From Cerioporus squamosus (lineage: Eukaryota; Basidiomycota; Agaricomycetes; Polyporales; Polyporaceae): a stretch of DNA of 64,000 nucleotides. Within the stretch, counting starts at the first letter, position 1. Every line of letters begins with the position of its first letter. Both the position numbers and the translations under genes were made by a program. Of the stretch, positions 1 to 11,298 are shown one piece after another. Below the pieces are notes generated by a model, which did not search any database, had not been told where the DNA came from, and saw only the letters and a program-made list of their open reading frames with translations. Where the stretch lies: contig JABYQS010000017.1 in NCBI GenBank assembly GCA_022592435.1, forward strand, positions 186,001-250,000, written 5' to 3'.

Positions 1-279
1 GCCTCAGGCTGCCATGGCTGACCGAACGAAGTCCCTGCAGTACGTAGGCCCGGAGTGTTCAGGTCGTACCACATGAACTCCGGTCCGAGGGACGGAGGCT
101 TTGTGTGCAGAATGGTGCTGCGGTAGGTCCTCTGAACTCTACTCGCAGGTGTATATGGGGATGGATCAGTCGCCGAGAAATCCCCTACTAGGGCCTACCT
201 TCAAACCCGCACCCATGGCAGACAGTACGCACACTTCACCCATAGACGGTGATCAGTCTTACTGAGTGATAAGATCTAG

Positions 280-1285
280 CTCCGCTCGTCTTGAGAGACA
301 CATCCGGGAAGGGGCAGGGACTCTTCGCTACGCGCCCCATCACCAGAGGCGAACGTGTCCTGGCAGAGGCCCCGCTCATCACGCAACGACAGCCCGTCTC
401 GAACGCGACCATCCTCGCGGCCCTAACACGCCTCTCGGACGGCGACCAGCGTCAGTACTTCGCGCTTGCGAACGCCTGGGTCGGCGTACTCCCGCCGCCT
501 CTAGGAATATTCAAAACCAATGCGCTGCCCTGCGGCGATCATGACCAGAGCCGGGGCCTCGCCGCCGAAACCGTTGCGATCTTTCCTCTTGGGTCCAGGT
601 TCAACTCCTCCTGTGAACCCAACGTCAACAACTACTGGGACGAGCAACACCGCCAGATCACATTCTGGGCAGTGCGCGATATCGCTGAGGGAGAGGAGCT
701 GTGCATCTGCTACGGTGCCCCGCTAGCTAGTCGTGCGGACCGGAGGGCGAGGCTCGAATCATCCTTCCGCTTCGTGTGCAATTGCGTGGCTTGTGCACGG
801 GAAGGTGCGGCATTGAAGGCGAGCGACGACCGACGGGTCACGATCTCCCGACTGTACGACCAGATAGCAACTTGCGGTAGCAACCCCGCAGACGGCGTGC
901 GGAAGGTGAGTCCTGCAAACCTTCGTCATCCCAGCGAAGGCTGAACGCGCTCTTTGTGGAGGTGAAGGAAGCGTTGAGGCTCCTGAAAACAGAGCATCTG
1001 ATTGGCAGTCACGGTGCATCGTTCTACTACGACGCGTTCCAGTTCTGCATCAGTACGTGTCTACGGACTAAGTATCTCTGAGGAAGATCTGATCGTCGAG
1101 TTCCTATAGGTGTTGCAGACGTCCGTAATGCGAAGGCCTGGGTGACGAAGGCCTGGGAAGGATACTGTGTCGAGCGAGGTCCGGAGAGCACGGATGCGGT
1201 GAAGATGGCGATGTACATGCAGAATTCCGGTGCACACCTCGCGTTTGACATACTGCCGAGGAAAAGGTTGGTGGGGCCTGACTAG
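280..1285 (+). CDS. SMYD-like SET-domain protein (copy 1), 5' end unresolved
   Basis: Probable SET-domain lysine methyltransferase relative. The frame read from about 280 carries GQGLFATR (start of SET), TNALPC, the pseudo-knot region RFNSSCEPN, the ELCICYG tyrosine motif and a post-SET cysteine cluster FVCNCVAC. An intron begins at about 906 (GTGAGT), and coding resumes with a helical C-terminal half ending at TAG 1283-1285. The C-terminal exon VADVRNAKAWVTKAWEG matches copy 2 at 23.8-25.1 kb, so the two are paralogues. The usual core NHSC motif reads NSSC here, so activity is doubtful. No clean start was found: an ATG at 215 opens a short frame that stops at 263, and a TAA at 270-272 closes the SET frame upstream. 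The first exon may lie further upstream, or the 5' end may be decayed. Confidence 0.7.
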
Positions 1286-1472
1286 TAACCGTTGACTGAC
1301 GTCGTAGTCGTTGTATTATCAATGCGGTGTACGATCATTAGGCGATGCATGTATGCAAGTATCGAACGAGCATGTACAAGGGAATCCATGTATCCGATAG
1401 TATGCAGTATATCTTCACTCAGCTGGACGATTTTGCCCCACGTTACTCAAGAACGGTCCCCAATCGTCCCAG

Positions 1473-4400
1473 CTATGCGCCAACCAAGACCGTTAGCACG
1501 GTGCATATTAGAACAGTTCGCAAGACGTACCCGTAGAACGAAGGCGCCGTGGACCATGTGTTCAATGCGTCGTCCATCGCAGGGTAGCCACTCCCAAGTC
1601 GACGAAGTATCGCTCCAGTGTGCGCGGCGTGTTGTGCATGATATGCTGGCGTCTCCACCGTCCCAGAATACACCGGATATGATGGAAGCGAGGGTGGCTG
1701 ACTGTATCCCAGCGGGTCGAGGGTATGCGACGCAACGAACGGGACTCCAGTATCTGCACTGTGCGCAAGTTGATGCGGGCCCGGTGGGTTTTGATGTGCG
1801 ATATGGTGCACATACTGATCGCTCTCGCCGCAGTATGACGCCTGCAGCGGCGGATGCTGTAGTTCCGACCCTTGTAAGGCTCCGGTAACCATCAGCGTCG
1901 TGTCGTATATGGATGGAAACATCTGGCTCAGCTCCTCGGTATGAAGAGGGAGCATGAATGAGCTCGCGATGTCCGCGGTGTTGTTAGCTACCACGAAGGA
2001 TGCTAGGTCGAAGCCTGCCCTGCCGGAAACGTTGTGATGATTTGCCCCGCCCTCGTTCTGCAGACCCGAGGAATATGCAGGGTATGGCCAATCCGACTCC
2101 GTGGACGACTCAGGTTGACGGAAGGAGTCGGGTGGGGAGGAGCCTGAGGAGTGGTCGTAGCCCTGGTTCGACTCGTGCCGAGTCACAACTATACTGTCCC
2201 CCGAACCAGAAGGCGGAGCGATCCCAAAGAGTGCCAAGATGTCCCTGGTGATGAAACTGCTCAGTGCACGCAAATCTGCCCTGGAGACATAACTTACCCC
2301 AAGCTTTTAGCCCTAGGTGCCCTGAAGGACATCAGTGAGCATGATGAGCGCGTGGGGAGACAAGTCGAAGATCGCTCACTCGTTCTCCACTGCACGTAGC
2401 ATTTCCATGCACTTCTGAACCTCCTGTATCTCCTGGTCCACCGTGTTCGAACGCCCCGCGCGTTTCTCGCTCAAGATATGCAATACTATTACCATGGCCG
2501 ACATGAACAGAGTAGCCTGAGAGACCGTATGCGGTTAGGATTCACTCAGCCCAGGGGAGATACACCTGATTTACTACGTACCACGTTTCTGAAGAGCGGA
2601 AGTGCCTACGCGCCTGTATAGTTCGTCGAGAACCCTTATCGCTGACTTGGCCGCGTTCATGCAGATGACGATTGAGGTGAAGGACAGAGGCGACTGCCGT
2701 TTACGCTTGTCGATGAATGGGCGATGCACGGCAATTTGGAACAGATAGAAGTGGCTGAATAGTGTCGCGCACTGCTTGAAGAACATGCCGTCTTCTCGGT
2801 GTGGATCCCATTTGACTATGTGAGCGCGTTGAGGTCAGTATAGAGCCTGAATTGAGACCAAATTACACTTACGGTGATCTGGGACGGCATCCACCCATCT
2901 GTTCAGCGCCGAATCAAGCTCAGCCACGGTGCGTTCCTCCCACTGCTGGTCCCCGTGGCGAAGCTGAACTCTAGATTTGTTGGTCGCATACTGCTCTCAT
3001 ATCAGTACACTGGTTGTAATGTTCTCCATTCCAATTACTCACGACGGTTCGGAGGGCGAACGCGAGAACCTGCATGAGTCGGATGTAGCAAGTGAAGAAG
3101 GAGACCTTGGACGGTTTCCCGGGAGGCTGCGTGAACATAGGTTTCCCGCTCGCATCTGTCCAGTATTCGTCATCGCATTCTACGGGGAGCGGAAGATCCA
3201 TGCTATTCTCTTCGGTCAATTGACGCGGCTTGGAAGACCACGAGCTACGTTACCGTACTCTTCGTCATGTATGCTGGCTGGTCTTCCCGTGGTGAATGCT
3301 ACTCCCCAGTCTTGCGTCACCAGAATCCTGACCAAAGAGAGGCTAATGAATATGATTGGAGGCCAAGCTCCATACGAGGGACTTACCAGAACGCACGCTT
3401 CATGAACTCTCCTTCCACCGAGGGCTCGTCTCCGTATCTCGTCTTGCGATGCGCACCCATTTCAATCCCAGTACGAACTCCGGCGCCAATGGTCGCCCAA
3501 CATGCATGCGTCACCGTCGTTCCTTGCAAGTACAAGACCATGAGCTGCAAGATCGAGAAGACATCACTTCATTTGCGCGCTGCACATTCAAAGTAGGACT
3601 TACCACGCGTATTTGTAGATCGTAGACGTCCGGAGGTGCGACAACAGATCTGTACACATTATCCACCTGCTGGAACCACTTCCAACCCGCCCAGTTTGAG
3701 CCGCTTGTCCCTTGCTCAAAGGTCCGTGGATCGCCGCTCCATTGCGCTCCGGTTGCACATACAAGGAGAAGCGTAGCACCAAAGCCTCCCGGGCTACGAT
3801 GGAGCCCTTGTGAGACACGTTGTCGGAAGGTCGGTTCGTGGAGGAGAGGCGAGTAGGCATTCACATGGGCGAAGTAAAGGTCTATGAGCGTGTGCATCAG
3901 GTCCGGCGGGGGGAAGTCGTAGAATGGAGGGATCCTATCGGGGCAAGTCCCGCTGAGCCACTGGAGGCATCATCAGCTCAAACGCCGCATAACGCGACTA
4001 CGATTACTCACTCGGAATTCTGCCGACGGGGCAGAACTAGAGTGGAAGGCCTCCGGATGGTCCAGAACTGACGGCGTCTTCTCCTCCCCGCACATGTCAT
4101 TCAGGTCCTGTGCGACGCGTAGAAGCACCATGCTGCTCGACTTGCCATGGTAGAGGTAGGAAGCTGGCTTGAGCGAAACCTTGCCGAACTCTTCGATCAA
4201 GTCCACCTTTTGCAACTCGCTCTCATCTTCACTGGGTTCGTAGTCCGTCTGCTCTCGCAACAAAACACCAGCCATTGGGAGAAGGCTCGCACTGGTGGAA
4301 CCGGCTTGCTGCACGTGTGACAAGTCGGAGACGGAAAGACTAGGGCGGGGAAGGCTGCCTTGCTCCTCTAGTTCTTGCGCGATGTCGATGTCGGGATCGA

Positions 4401-4925
4401 GCTATAATGGCGTTGATGAGAGACGGCAAAAAGGCATCAAAGGAAGGGTTCACTCGTTTGACTAACCGCTCCAGCTTCTGGATGCGGTTCTCCAGAGCTT
4501 CGACATGACTATTCAGACGCCAAGTTCGACTATGAGCGGTCATACACGTCATAATATGGCTACGAACCTAGCTGCATAGAAATGTTTCTGCATAACTGTC
4601 AGTTTGAGCGTCGCACCGATGGTTGTAACGATGGACTCACATGTAGCGGCTCTACGTACGTGCAATCAATCTTCTTGTAAATGCATTTGGAGCAGCGGTG
4701 ATTGGGCATCTGGGGGCCGTCACCTGCGAAGTAGCCAGCGTTAGCGGCGGGTAGGATGCCAATGCTAGAAGGCTCACACTTGACTGGACGTGGTCGTCAG
4801 TAAGGGATAAAAGCGTCAGATGGGTACAGTCACTCACTTTTCTTCCGTCTGCAGTAGTCGCACGCCCGAGGGTACTTGCGCCTCTTCGACGACGACACTG
4901 CGTTATCTTCTTCGGGAGACGACAT
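1473..4925 (-). CDS. Zn(II)2Cys6 transcription factor with fungal-specific TF domain
   Basis: Nuclear DNA-binding regulator. ATG at 4923-4925 opens exon 1, which holds the first half of the zinc cluster (ACDYCRRKK). A 6-nt microexon (4778-4783) and the next exon (4641-4723) finish it as IKCDG then NHRCSKC and IDC, giving all six cysteines. A 20-nt exon follows, then a coiled-coil linker (SHVEALENRIQKLERL) at about 4500. The fungal-specific domain is spread over several exons: HTLIDLYFAHVNAYSPLLHE near 3890, FTCYIRLMQVLAFALRT near 3090, AVHRPFIDKRK and SPLSFTSIVICMNAA near 2700, and a helix in 2390-2520. The acidic, Ser/Pro-rich C-terminus ends MDDALNTWSTAPSFYG before a hydrophobic tail and stop at 1473. 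It is transcribed away from the LINE, which lies about 500 bp upstream of its start. Exact boundaries of the middle introns were not all resolved. Target genes cannot be told. Confidence 0.85.
4778..4783 (-). other. 6-nt microexon in the zinc-cluster coding region
   Basis: On the minus strand the exon TCAAGT lies between an acceptor (CACGTCCAG) and a donor (GTGAGCC). Flanking introns are 4784-4837 and 4724-4777, 54 nt each, both GT..AG. Joining A+TC, AAG and T+GT gives Ile-Lys-Cys, which completes the KKIKCDG stretch expected of the zinc cluster. Skipping it would lose one of the six zinc-binding cysteines. Confidence 0.85.
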
Positions 4926-5431
4926 ACCTTCGATGTTGAGTTTCCCAGAGGGTGGCCAGATTCGAGTGGGGACTCGAGCTCATAAGTACCGCGACCGTTG
5001 ACCGCGCCACCGACCGTCGCGGAAAGAAGACCACACGGAGCTCGTCGAACAGCTATTGCTGTGTCCGTGCTGTGCCCCGCTGGTGGTGCTAATCAAGTTT
5101 CTTTCAGACTCGCGCGCGCAGAGATGGCCGTGCCACTTACATACTGCTCTGATGCACCAGCGCTCGAAGACACGGTCAAAGCGCAGAGAAGGAGAGAAAA
5201 GGCCGCTGCTCTTACGTGACAGGGATGCCCGCTGGATCGTCAGGCGTCCGCAGAGCCCTTACTTAGCTGCAACGTGTCGTGGACTCGTGGTAGAGTGTGC
5301 CCTAGCGCTGAAGTCTGAAACCGCCTGATGTGGAGCGGAACTATATCAAGAAGCCGGTCTGTTGGTCGAAGTAGCAAAAGTACCATTCGCTAGACGGAAT
5401 TGCGAAACAATGTCGCCTGGCATTTGTTGAC
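4926..5431. other. Intergenic: promoter side of the TF gene, LINE 5' flank
   Basis: No conserved coding signal was seen. It must contain the promoter and 5' UTR of the minus-strand transcription factor gene. It ends at the first copy of the LINE target-site duplication. Before the insertion this stretch continued directly into the 3' end of the P450 gene now at 11.84 kb. Confidence 0.6.
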
Positions 5432-5445
5432 AGATGAGTGACAGA
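5432..5445 (+). repeat. 5' target-site duplication of the LINE (14 bp)
   Basis: AGATGAGTGACAGA is identical to 11809-11822 and directly precedes the LINE leader. Confidence 0.9.
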
Positions 5446-5581
5446 CTCCTCTTGGCTCTCTACCACCACCTCCGGCGATTTTCCCACGCTCAAACTCGCC
5501 CCACAAACCGAGTTTGAGGCGTGCGGCACACCTGGGTCTGGTCGTTCTAGAGCTAGTTACATTCTACTAGGAGTGCTACAC

Positions 5582-7285
5582 ATGTCAGCAACAGCTGGGA
5601 GCGGGGGTCGAGCAGCTACGCCAGCACCGACGGCGTCGCAACCGCGCGCTAAGCGTCAAACTGCCACGTCCACGGCTTCGACACTTTCGGCGGCGGACCT
5701 CTTCCAGCAGTACACGAACGAGATTCAAGATGCGAAGAAGGCTCATGAAGTACTAGCGGGACGCTTCTTGGTACCTCCGAACATGCCACCGGCGGTCGGC
5801 CACCTGCTCGCAGCGCTACTCACTTTGGCGCAGTCGAAACCGGGGCAAGCAGTCGCCGTTCAGTCCTTGGTCGCGCTACATTACTACGCGAAGGCGGCGT
5901 TCGAGGCGGAGCTGGCGACGAGCGTAACGGACGCGATGGCGACGAAGCTGGATACCCGGGTCGGGGAGGCTATCAAGAAGGCGACGTCGGAGACACGCAA
6001 GCAGCTGGAAAGTATGGTGAAGGGCATGCAGGAGCAGGTTGTGGAGTCGAGGAGGTCTATGGGCGAGGCGGTGGCTGGTGCGAGCAAGCTGCTGGAGGAA
6101 GTCAAAGGTGTGGTGGCAGATGGGACAGTCGGGCCCGCGGCCACAGGTGCGTCCCTCATTTCAGGTCAGAAGACGTACGCGCAGGCTCTTCGGGGCCCGG
6201 GGGCACCTCAGGTGTCCCCGCAGTGCGCCCGAGCGGTGGCACGCGCGCAGCTGAGGGAGAAGCAGTTGTTGGTGGACGGCCTCACCCCCAACGATGGAGA
6301 GCAGCTGTCGGCTGCGGTGTTAGTGGCTAAGGCTCACATGGCCTTGAACATCATGCGCGATGAGAAGGATCTTGAGCTGCCGGAAGGCATCAAGGTCCTC
6401 GCGGCGTCGACTCTTTCCAACGGAGGGGTCATCTACGAGTTCGATAGCGCGAACAGCGCAGCTTGGGTAAAGCGCGATGGAATACTCGAGGAATTCCAGC
6501 GGGGGCTGGGAGTGGGAGCACAGGTGAAGCCGCGCTACTATAAGGTAGTCGCAGAGTACGTCCCGGTGTCGTTCGAACCGGAGAACCCATACGACCTCAC
6601 GATGGTGGAAAGTGAGAACAACATCCAGCACGGAAACCTCGTAGCGGCGCGCTGGATCAAGTCCCCGGAGCGACGAACTCCGGGGCAGCGCGTCGCATTT
6701 CTACTGATCTCTTTCCTCACCCCGCAGGATGCGAACCGCGCGGTGGCAGAGGGCCTCTACATCGCTAGCAAGCACGTCGCCGTCCGGAGGGATCAGGAGG
6801 AGCCGCAGCGGTGCGCAAAATGTCACAAGTACGATCCGCCGCACCTCGCGCGCGACTGCAAGGCGATACATGAGACCTGTGCCAACTGCGCATCAATCCA
6901 CCACCGGACTGCGGAGTGTGCAGTCACAAGCCACGACGAGTTCCGGTGCGTCAACTGCAACAACGAGCGCGGACACGCCGCTTGGGAGAAGTCCTGCCCG
7001 GCGTATAAGCAGGCGTTGCGAAGGCTACAGGTGCGGAGGCCCGAGGCTGGGTTCCGGTTCTTCCCGCTGGCAGAGGATCCGTACACTTGGGAGTCGAACG
7101 AGGGCGGAGAAGACCTCTTCCCGCAGGGTCATGGACAGCGGCGGCGGCGCAGCCCCCCAAAACAGCTAAGTCGTTCCCCTCCTCGACCTGCCCGGTCGCA
7201 GCGTGAAGGTAGCCTTCTCAGCGAATATGTTGCAGATGCACTCGACAGCATAGATGGCACCCCCCTTTCTCCGGTTGTTGCCTGA
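5582..7285 (+). CDS. LINE ORF1: gag-like RNA-binding protein with CCHC knuckles
   Basis: 567-residue protein that should package the element RNA. The first ATG inside the element in this frame is at 5582 (MSATAGSGG); upstream codons run back into the flank, so they are not element-specific. The N-terminal third is Ala/Ser/Pro-rich and probably disordered, followed by a helical stretch rich in Lys/Glu (about 5880-6130). The C-terminal part has three zinc knuckles in a row: CAKCHKYDPPHLARDC, CANCASIHHRTAEC and CVNCNNERGHAAWEKSC. A basic Ser/Arg/Pro-rich tail follows. The stop TGA at 7283-7285 overlaps the ORF2 start as TGATG, so ORF2 is probably translated by stop-restart. No internal frame break is seen. 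Confidence 0.9.
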   Translation: MSATAGSGGRAATPAPTASQPRAKRQTATSTASTLSAADLFQQYTNEIQDAKKAHEVLAGRFLVPPNMPPAVGHLLAALLTLAQSKPGQAVAVQSLVALHYYAKAAFEAELATSVTDAMATKLDTRVGEAIKKATSETRKQLESMVKGMQEQVVESRRSMGEAVAGASKLLEEVKGVVADGTVGPAATGASLISGQKTYAQALRGPGAPQVSPQCARAVARAQLREKQLLVDGLTPNDGEQLSAAVLVAKAHMALNIMRDEKDLELPEGIKVLAASTLSNGGVIYEFDSANSAAWVKRDGILEEFQRGLGVGAQVKPRYYKVVAEYVPVSFEPENPYDLTMVESENNIQHGNLVAARWIKSPERRTPGQRVAFLLISFLTPQDANRAVAEGLYIASKHVAVRRDQEEPQRCAKCHKYDPPHLARDCKAIHETCANCASIHHRTAECAVTSHDEFRCVNCNNERGHAAWEKSCPAYKQALRRLQVRRPEAGFRFFPLAEDPYTWESNEGGEDLFPQGHGQRRRRSPPKQLSRSPPRPARSQREGSLLSEYVADALDSIDGTPLSPVVA

Positions 7286-10200
7286 TGCAAGACACGCTCG
7301 CAACACTCCGTATATGGCAGCAGAATCTGAACAAGTCCCTCGACGCGCAAGGCTATCTCATCAACACCGCCAAGGAAGATCAGTACGACATCCTCGCGCT
7401 GCAGGAACCTTACATGGACTGGAAGAAGCTGACGCGCGCACACTCCCGTTGGGTTGTGTTGTACCCGTGTGGGCATCACGATGCGCGGGAGCGTGTGCGC
7501 GCGGTCATGCTGGTCAGCACGAAGCTGTCGACGAAGGCTTGGTACCAGGTAGAGAGCAAGTGCCCGGACATGACGGTGGTCTCGTTGAAAACTGCGGACG
7601 GTGCGCGTATACACCTCTTTAATCTCTACATTGACGGAAATCACGACAGGACTTTGCATGCCGCTGCGAGACTCGCTAGGAAGTTACAGCAGCAGTTTGA
7701 GGGCCAATGCCCACAGTATTTCATCTGGCTCGGTGACTTCAACCGCCACCATCCGGCCTGGGACGATCCCCGCAATAGCCATCTCTTCACCCCTCACAAT
7801 CTTGACCGAGCGCAGGTGCTGATTGACTACTATTCAGATCTGGGCATGGACATGGCGCTCCCGCCGTCGCTGCCAACCCTCTGTGCCTCGAGGACGAAGA
7901 ATCTTACCCGACCCGACAACGTGTTCTGTTCGGAGGAGCTTCTGGACAGGCTCACGCGCTGCTCGGTCGAGATGGTCTACCAGGGCCCCAAGTCTGACCA
8001 TTTCCCGATCATCACTCACCTTGAGGTGCCACTGGCGAAGGCGAAGCTGGAGGTTCGTCGCAACTTCCGCGTCGTCGACTGGGAGGAGTTCCGCGGGACA
8101 CTCGCCGAGGAACTGGAGAACGCGCAGCTGGCGGAGCAGGTCGACTCACCTCAGGCTTTCGACGACACTCTTGACAAGCTCTTGGCCGCGGTCGACGTGG
8201 CCATCCAGAAGCACGTACCGTGCACGTCCGTCACACCATACACCAAGCCATGGTTCACTAGTGAGTTGGCTGACGCGCGCAGCAAGATGCATGCCCTCGC
8301 TCGGGAGGCAAAGCGGTTCAAGGCGGACCCAGCGCATGAGTCGCACCGGGCGTACAGAAAGGCCAGGAACCAGTACACCGACCTCCAACGCTACTCGAAA
8401 AAGGATTGCTGGGCGTCCTTCCTGGACAACACCGACGACACTACTATTTGGAAGACCAATCGCTATCTCAGCCGTGGCCCAACCGACGGAGGCAAATCCT
8501 GTATCCCGGCGATCCGGGCCACTGACGATGCTGGACAGCAGGTCCTGCTCACGGACAATGAGGAGAAGGGCGCTGAGTTTTACAAGACTTTCTTTCTGCC
8601 ACGTGTCGACGTCACTGACATCCCTGCCAACCAGGAGTATCCGGCCCCCAAGTTTGCCTTTGAGCCGATCACCGACGAGCAGGTCCGCCGCGCCATACGT
8701 CAGCTCAAGTCATTCAAGGTTCCGGGGCCAGATGGGATCCCGAACGAGGTATACCGCGCGTCAGCGGACGTGTTGGTCCCTATCCTCGGGCGGCTCTTCC
8801 GCGCCACTTTTGAGCTGGAGTACTACCCTGAGCGCTGGAAGATATCAGACACGGTTGTTCTGCGAAAGCCCGGGAAGACGGACTATACAGTGGCGAAGGC
8901 GTACCGTGGCATTGCACTTCTGAGCTGCCTTTCCAAAATTTTGTCAAGATGTGTTGCTAATGTCCTTGTCCATCATGCAGAAAAGCACGGCATGCTCCCC
9001 AACCACCAGTTTGGTGGCCGGGCAGGGCGACAGACTACCGACTCCCTCCATCTGGTTCAGAAGACAGTCAGGGATGCATGGCGGCAAGGCAAGGTGGCAT
9101 CTGCACTGTTCCTCGACATCAAGTCCGCCTTTCCAGCGGCGGTCCCGGATCGACTCTACCACATCCTGCGCATGCGTGGAGTGCCGGCGGAATACGTCAC
9201 CTGGCTCCGCATCAAGCTCACCGGCCGGCAGACCACCCTCAAGTTTGACGACTTCGCATCCGACCCCTTTCTCATAGAGCGCGGCATTGACCAGGGCTGC
9301 CCGCTCTCAGTCATTCTGTATGCCTTCTACAACGCCGCACTGGTCGAGGCTGCCGATCCCAAGAAAGGGGAGACAGCGGAGGGCTCGATGGACGATGTCG
9401 CTGTGCTGGTCACGGGCCGGTCCTTCCGCGAGGTACATGCCCAGCTCGGAGACTTCATGACGCGCGCGGGTGGCGGCGAAGACTGGTCGGCATCCCACTA
9501 CTCCCCCTTCTCCGTCGATAAGTTCGGCCTGGTCAACTTCTCGCGCAAGCTCAGCATCAAGACAGGACGTCTGGGGCCATCGCTGCAGCTGAACACGCAT
9601 CGCGTCGAGCCCAGCCCCTACCATCGTTTCCTCGGAGTGCTCGTCGACTGCGAGCTTCGACATCACCCGCAAGTGGCCGACGCGTTTGCGAAAGGCACAG
9701 CATGGACGACTCTCATGAGGCGCTTGGGCCAGCCGCGACACGGGCTGTCAATGGGGGTGCTTCTGCGCCTCTATCAGGCGGTCGCAGTGCCGCGCATCCT
9801 CTACGCTGCCGACACCTTCTTGCTCCCCGTGCGGAAGGTCGAGGGACAACGGGCGTCCACCGGCTCTGTCGGGCACATCAAGAAGCTCGCTCAGGTCCAG
9901 CGTCAGGCCATCCTCATCATCACAGGCGCCATGCGCACGACAGCTACCGACGCGCTCGAGGCGCATCTGCGCATACTCCCCTTCGACCTGCTAGTAGACA
10001 AGGTCTGCTTCCGCGCGACCGCACGGCTGTGCTCCCTTCCTCCCTCCCATCCACTCCACTCGCACGTCAAGAGGGCTTCTAAGCCTGTCGCATCTCATCG
10101 CTCGCAAATGCACGACCTTCTACAGCTGTACGCCGCGCACCTCTCGCAGGCGTCGATGGAGAAGATCCTGCCAACCCGATATCCACCGCACTGGGAGCCT

Positions 10201-11298
10201 GGCTACCTGACAGACGTCGCCAGCTCGAAGGAGGCTGCAGCAGAGAGTGAAGAGCGTTGGGCACAGCGCAACGGCATCCGAGTCTACTCAGACGGGTCGG
10301 AACTCGAGGGCGGGGTCGGTGCGGCGGCGGTACTGTTCAATGAGCGCACGCGAGGGTGGAAGTCTCTGCGCCTGCACCTAGGACCTGCCGATGAACACAC
10401 GGTCTATGAAGCGGAGACGGTGGGAGCTGTCCTGGGGGTGGAGCTGATCAAGAGAGAGCGGAGTGTTGGGCGGGTTGCCTCTGTGGCTTTGGACGGCAAA
10501 TCCGCAATCGAAGGATCTCTCCTTCGTGAGTCGCGCCCTAGTCATTATTTGGCTGACCTTTTGCATGCCAGTGTTGCCGCGGTGAAGAGGCGACATCGGG
10601 GTCTGGAGCTGACCCTACGCTGGGTCCCCGGTCATCAAGACATTGCTGGCAATGAGCAAGCAGACAGTGAGGCGAAGCTCGCCGCGTCGGGCGACTCAAG
10701 CTCAGTGCGGCTCCTTCCGGCGGCGTTGCGCCGGCCGCTCCCTGTCAGCATCTCAAAGGCAAAGCAAGTCTACAACAAGAAGCTTGAAGCGCAGGCAGCA
10801 GAGTGATGGCGGGCATCAAAGAGGGGCATCGAACTTCGGCGAGTGGACCCTGCGCTTCCCTCTGCACGTTTCCAGAAGCTGGTTGCGCCCCTGTCGCGGC
10901 GCAATGCTTCGCTACTGATCCAACTGCGTACAGGGCATGCACCGCTGAACCACCACCTCCACACGATTGGACGGGCAAACACGCAGCGCTGCCAGGGCTG
11001 CGGCGCAGCGAAGGAGACAGTGCAACACTTCGTCCTGCAGTGTCCCAAGTTCTCCCTGCAGCGACGCGTCTTCTTGGGGCCTCTGGGACGCAATGGACTT
11101 CGGCTGGATTACCTCATGTCCACGGACGAGGGCACTACTCGGCTCTTCAAATACGTCAACGCGACACGACGGCTGCATCAGACCTTCGGCGACCTACAGA
11201 CTGAAGACCGCCAGAGCGCGAGCCGCAGAGACGATGGCGGGGCTGCGCCGGCGCGACCGTTGCGGCAGACCACGCTAAGATTCCGTTCCTCTTCTTAA
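7285..11298 (+). CDS. LINE ORF2: endonuclease / reverse transcriptase / RNase H, one in-frame TGA
   Basis: Enzyme that nicks target DNA and copies element RNA. The N-terminus is an AP-like endonuclease: WQQNLNKSLDAQG, LALQEPYMDW, WLGDFNRHHPAWD and SDHFPII keep the catalytic Asn, Glu, Asp/Asn and His. The reverse transcriptase follows, with FKVPGPDGIPNEV, GGRAGRQTTDSL, ALFLDIKSAF, RGIDQGCPLSVILYAFYN and the Asp-Asp box in GSMDDVAVL. RNase H has YSDGSE, YEAETVGAV, ALDGKSAI and VPGHQDIAGNEQAD. The frame is open to a TGA at 10804-10806, then continues in the same frame to TAA at 11296-11298. That extra part holds a Cys-Cys-His-Cys knuckle (CQGCGAAKETVQHFVLQC). So the TGA is a single nonsense change that removes the last 163 codons. 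The earlier domains remain intact. Confidence 0.9.

Noticed and set aside
249..279. 31-nt intron linking MADSTHTSPIDG to the SET frame of copy 1
   Set aside because: GT..AG ends exist, but 31 nt is too short for a credible intron here.
7823..8923. 366-codon frame inside LINE ORF2
   Set aside because: Out-of-frame shadow of the reverse transcriptase region with Ser/Arg/Thr-biased composition.
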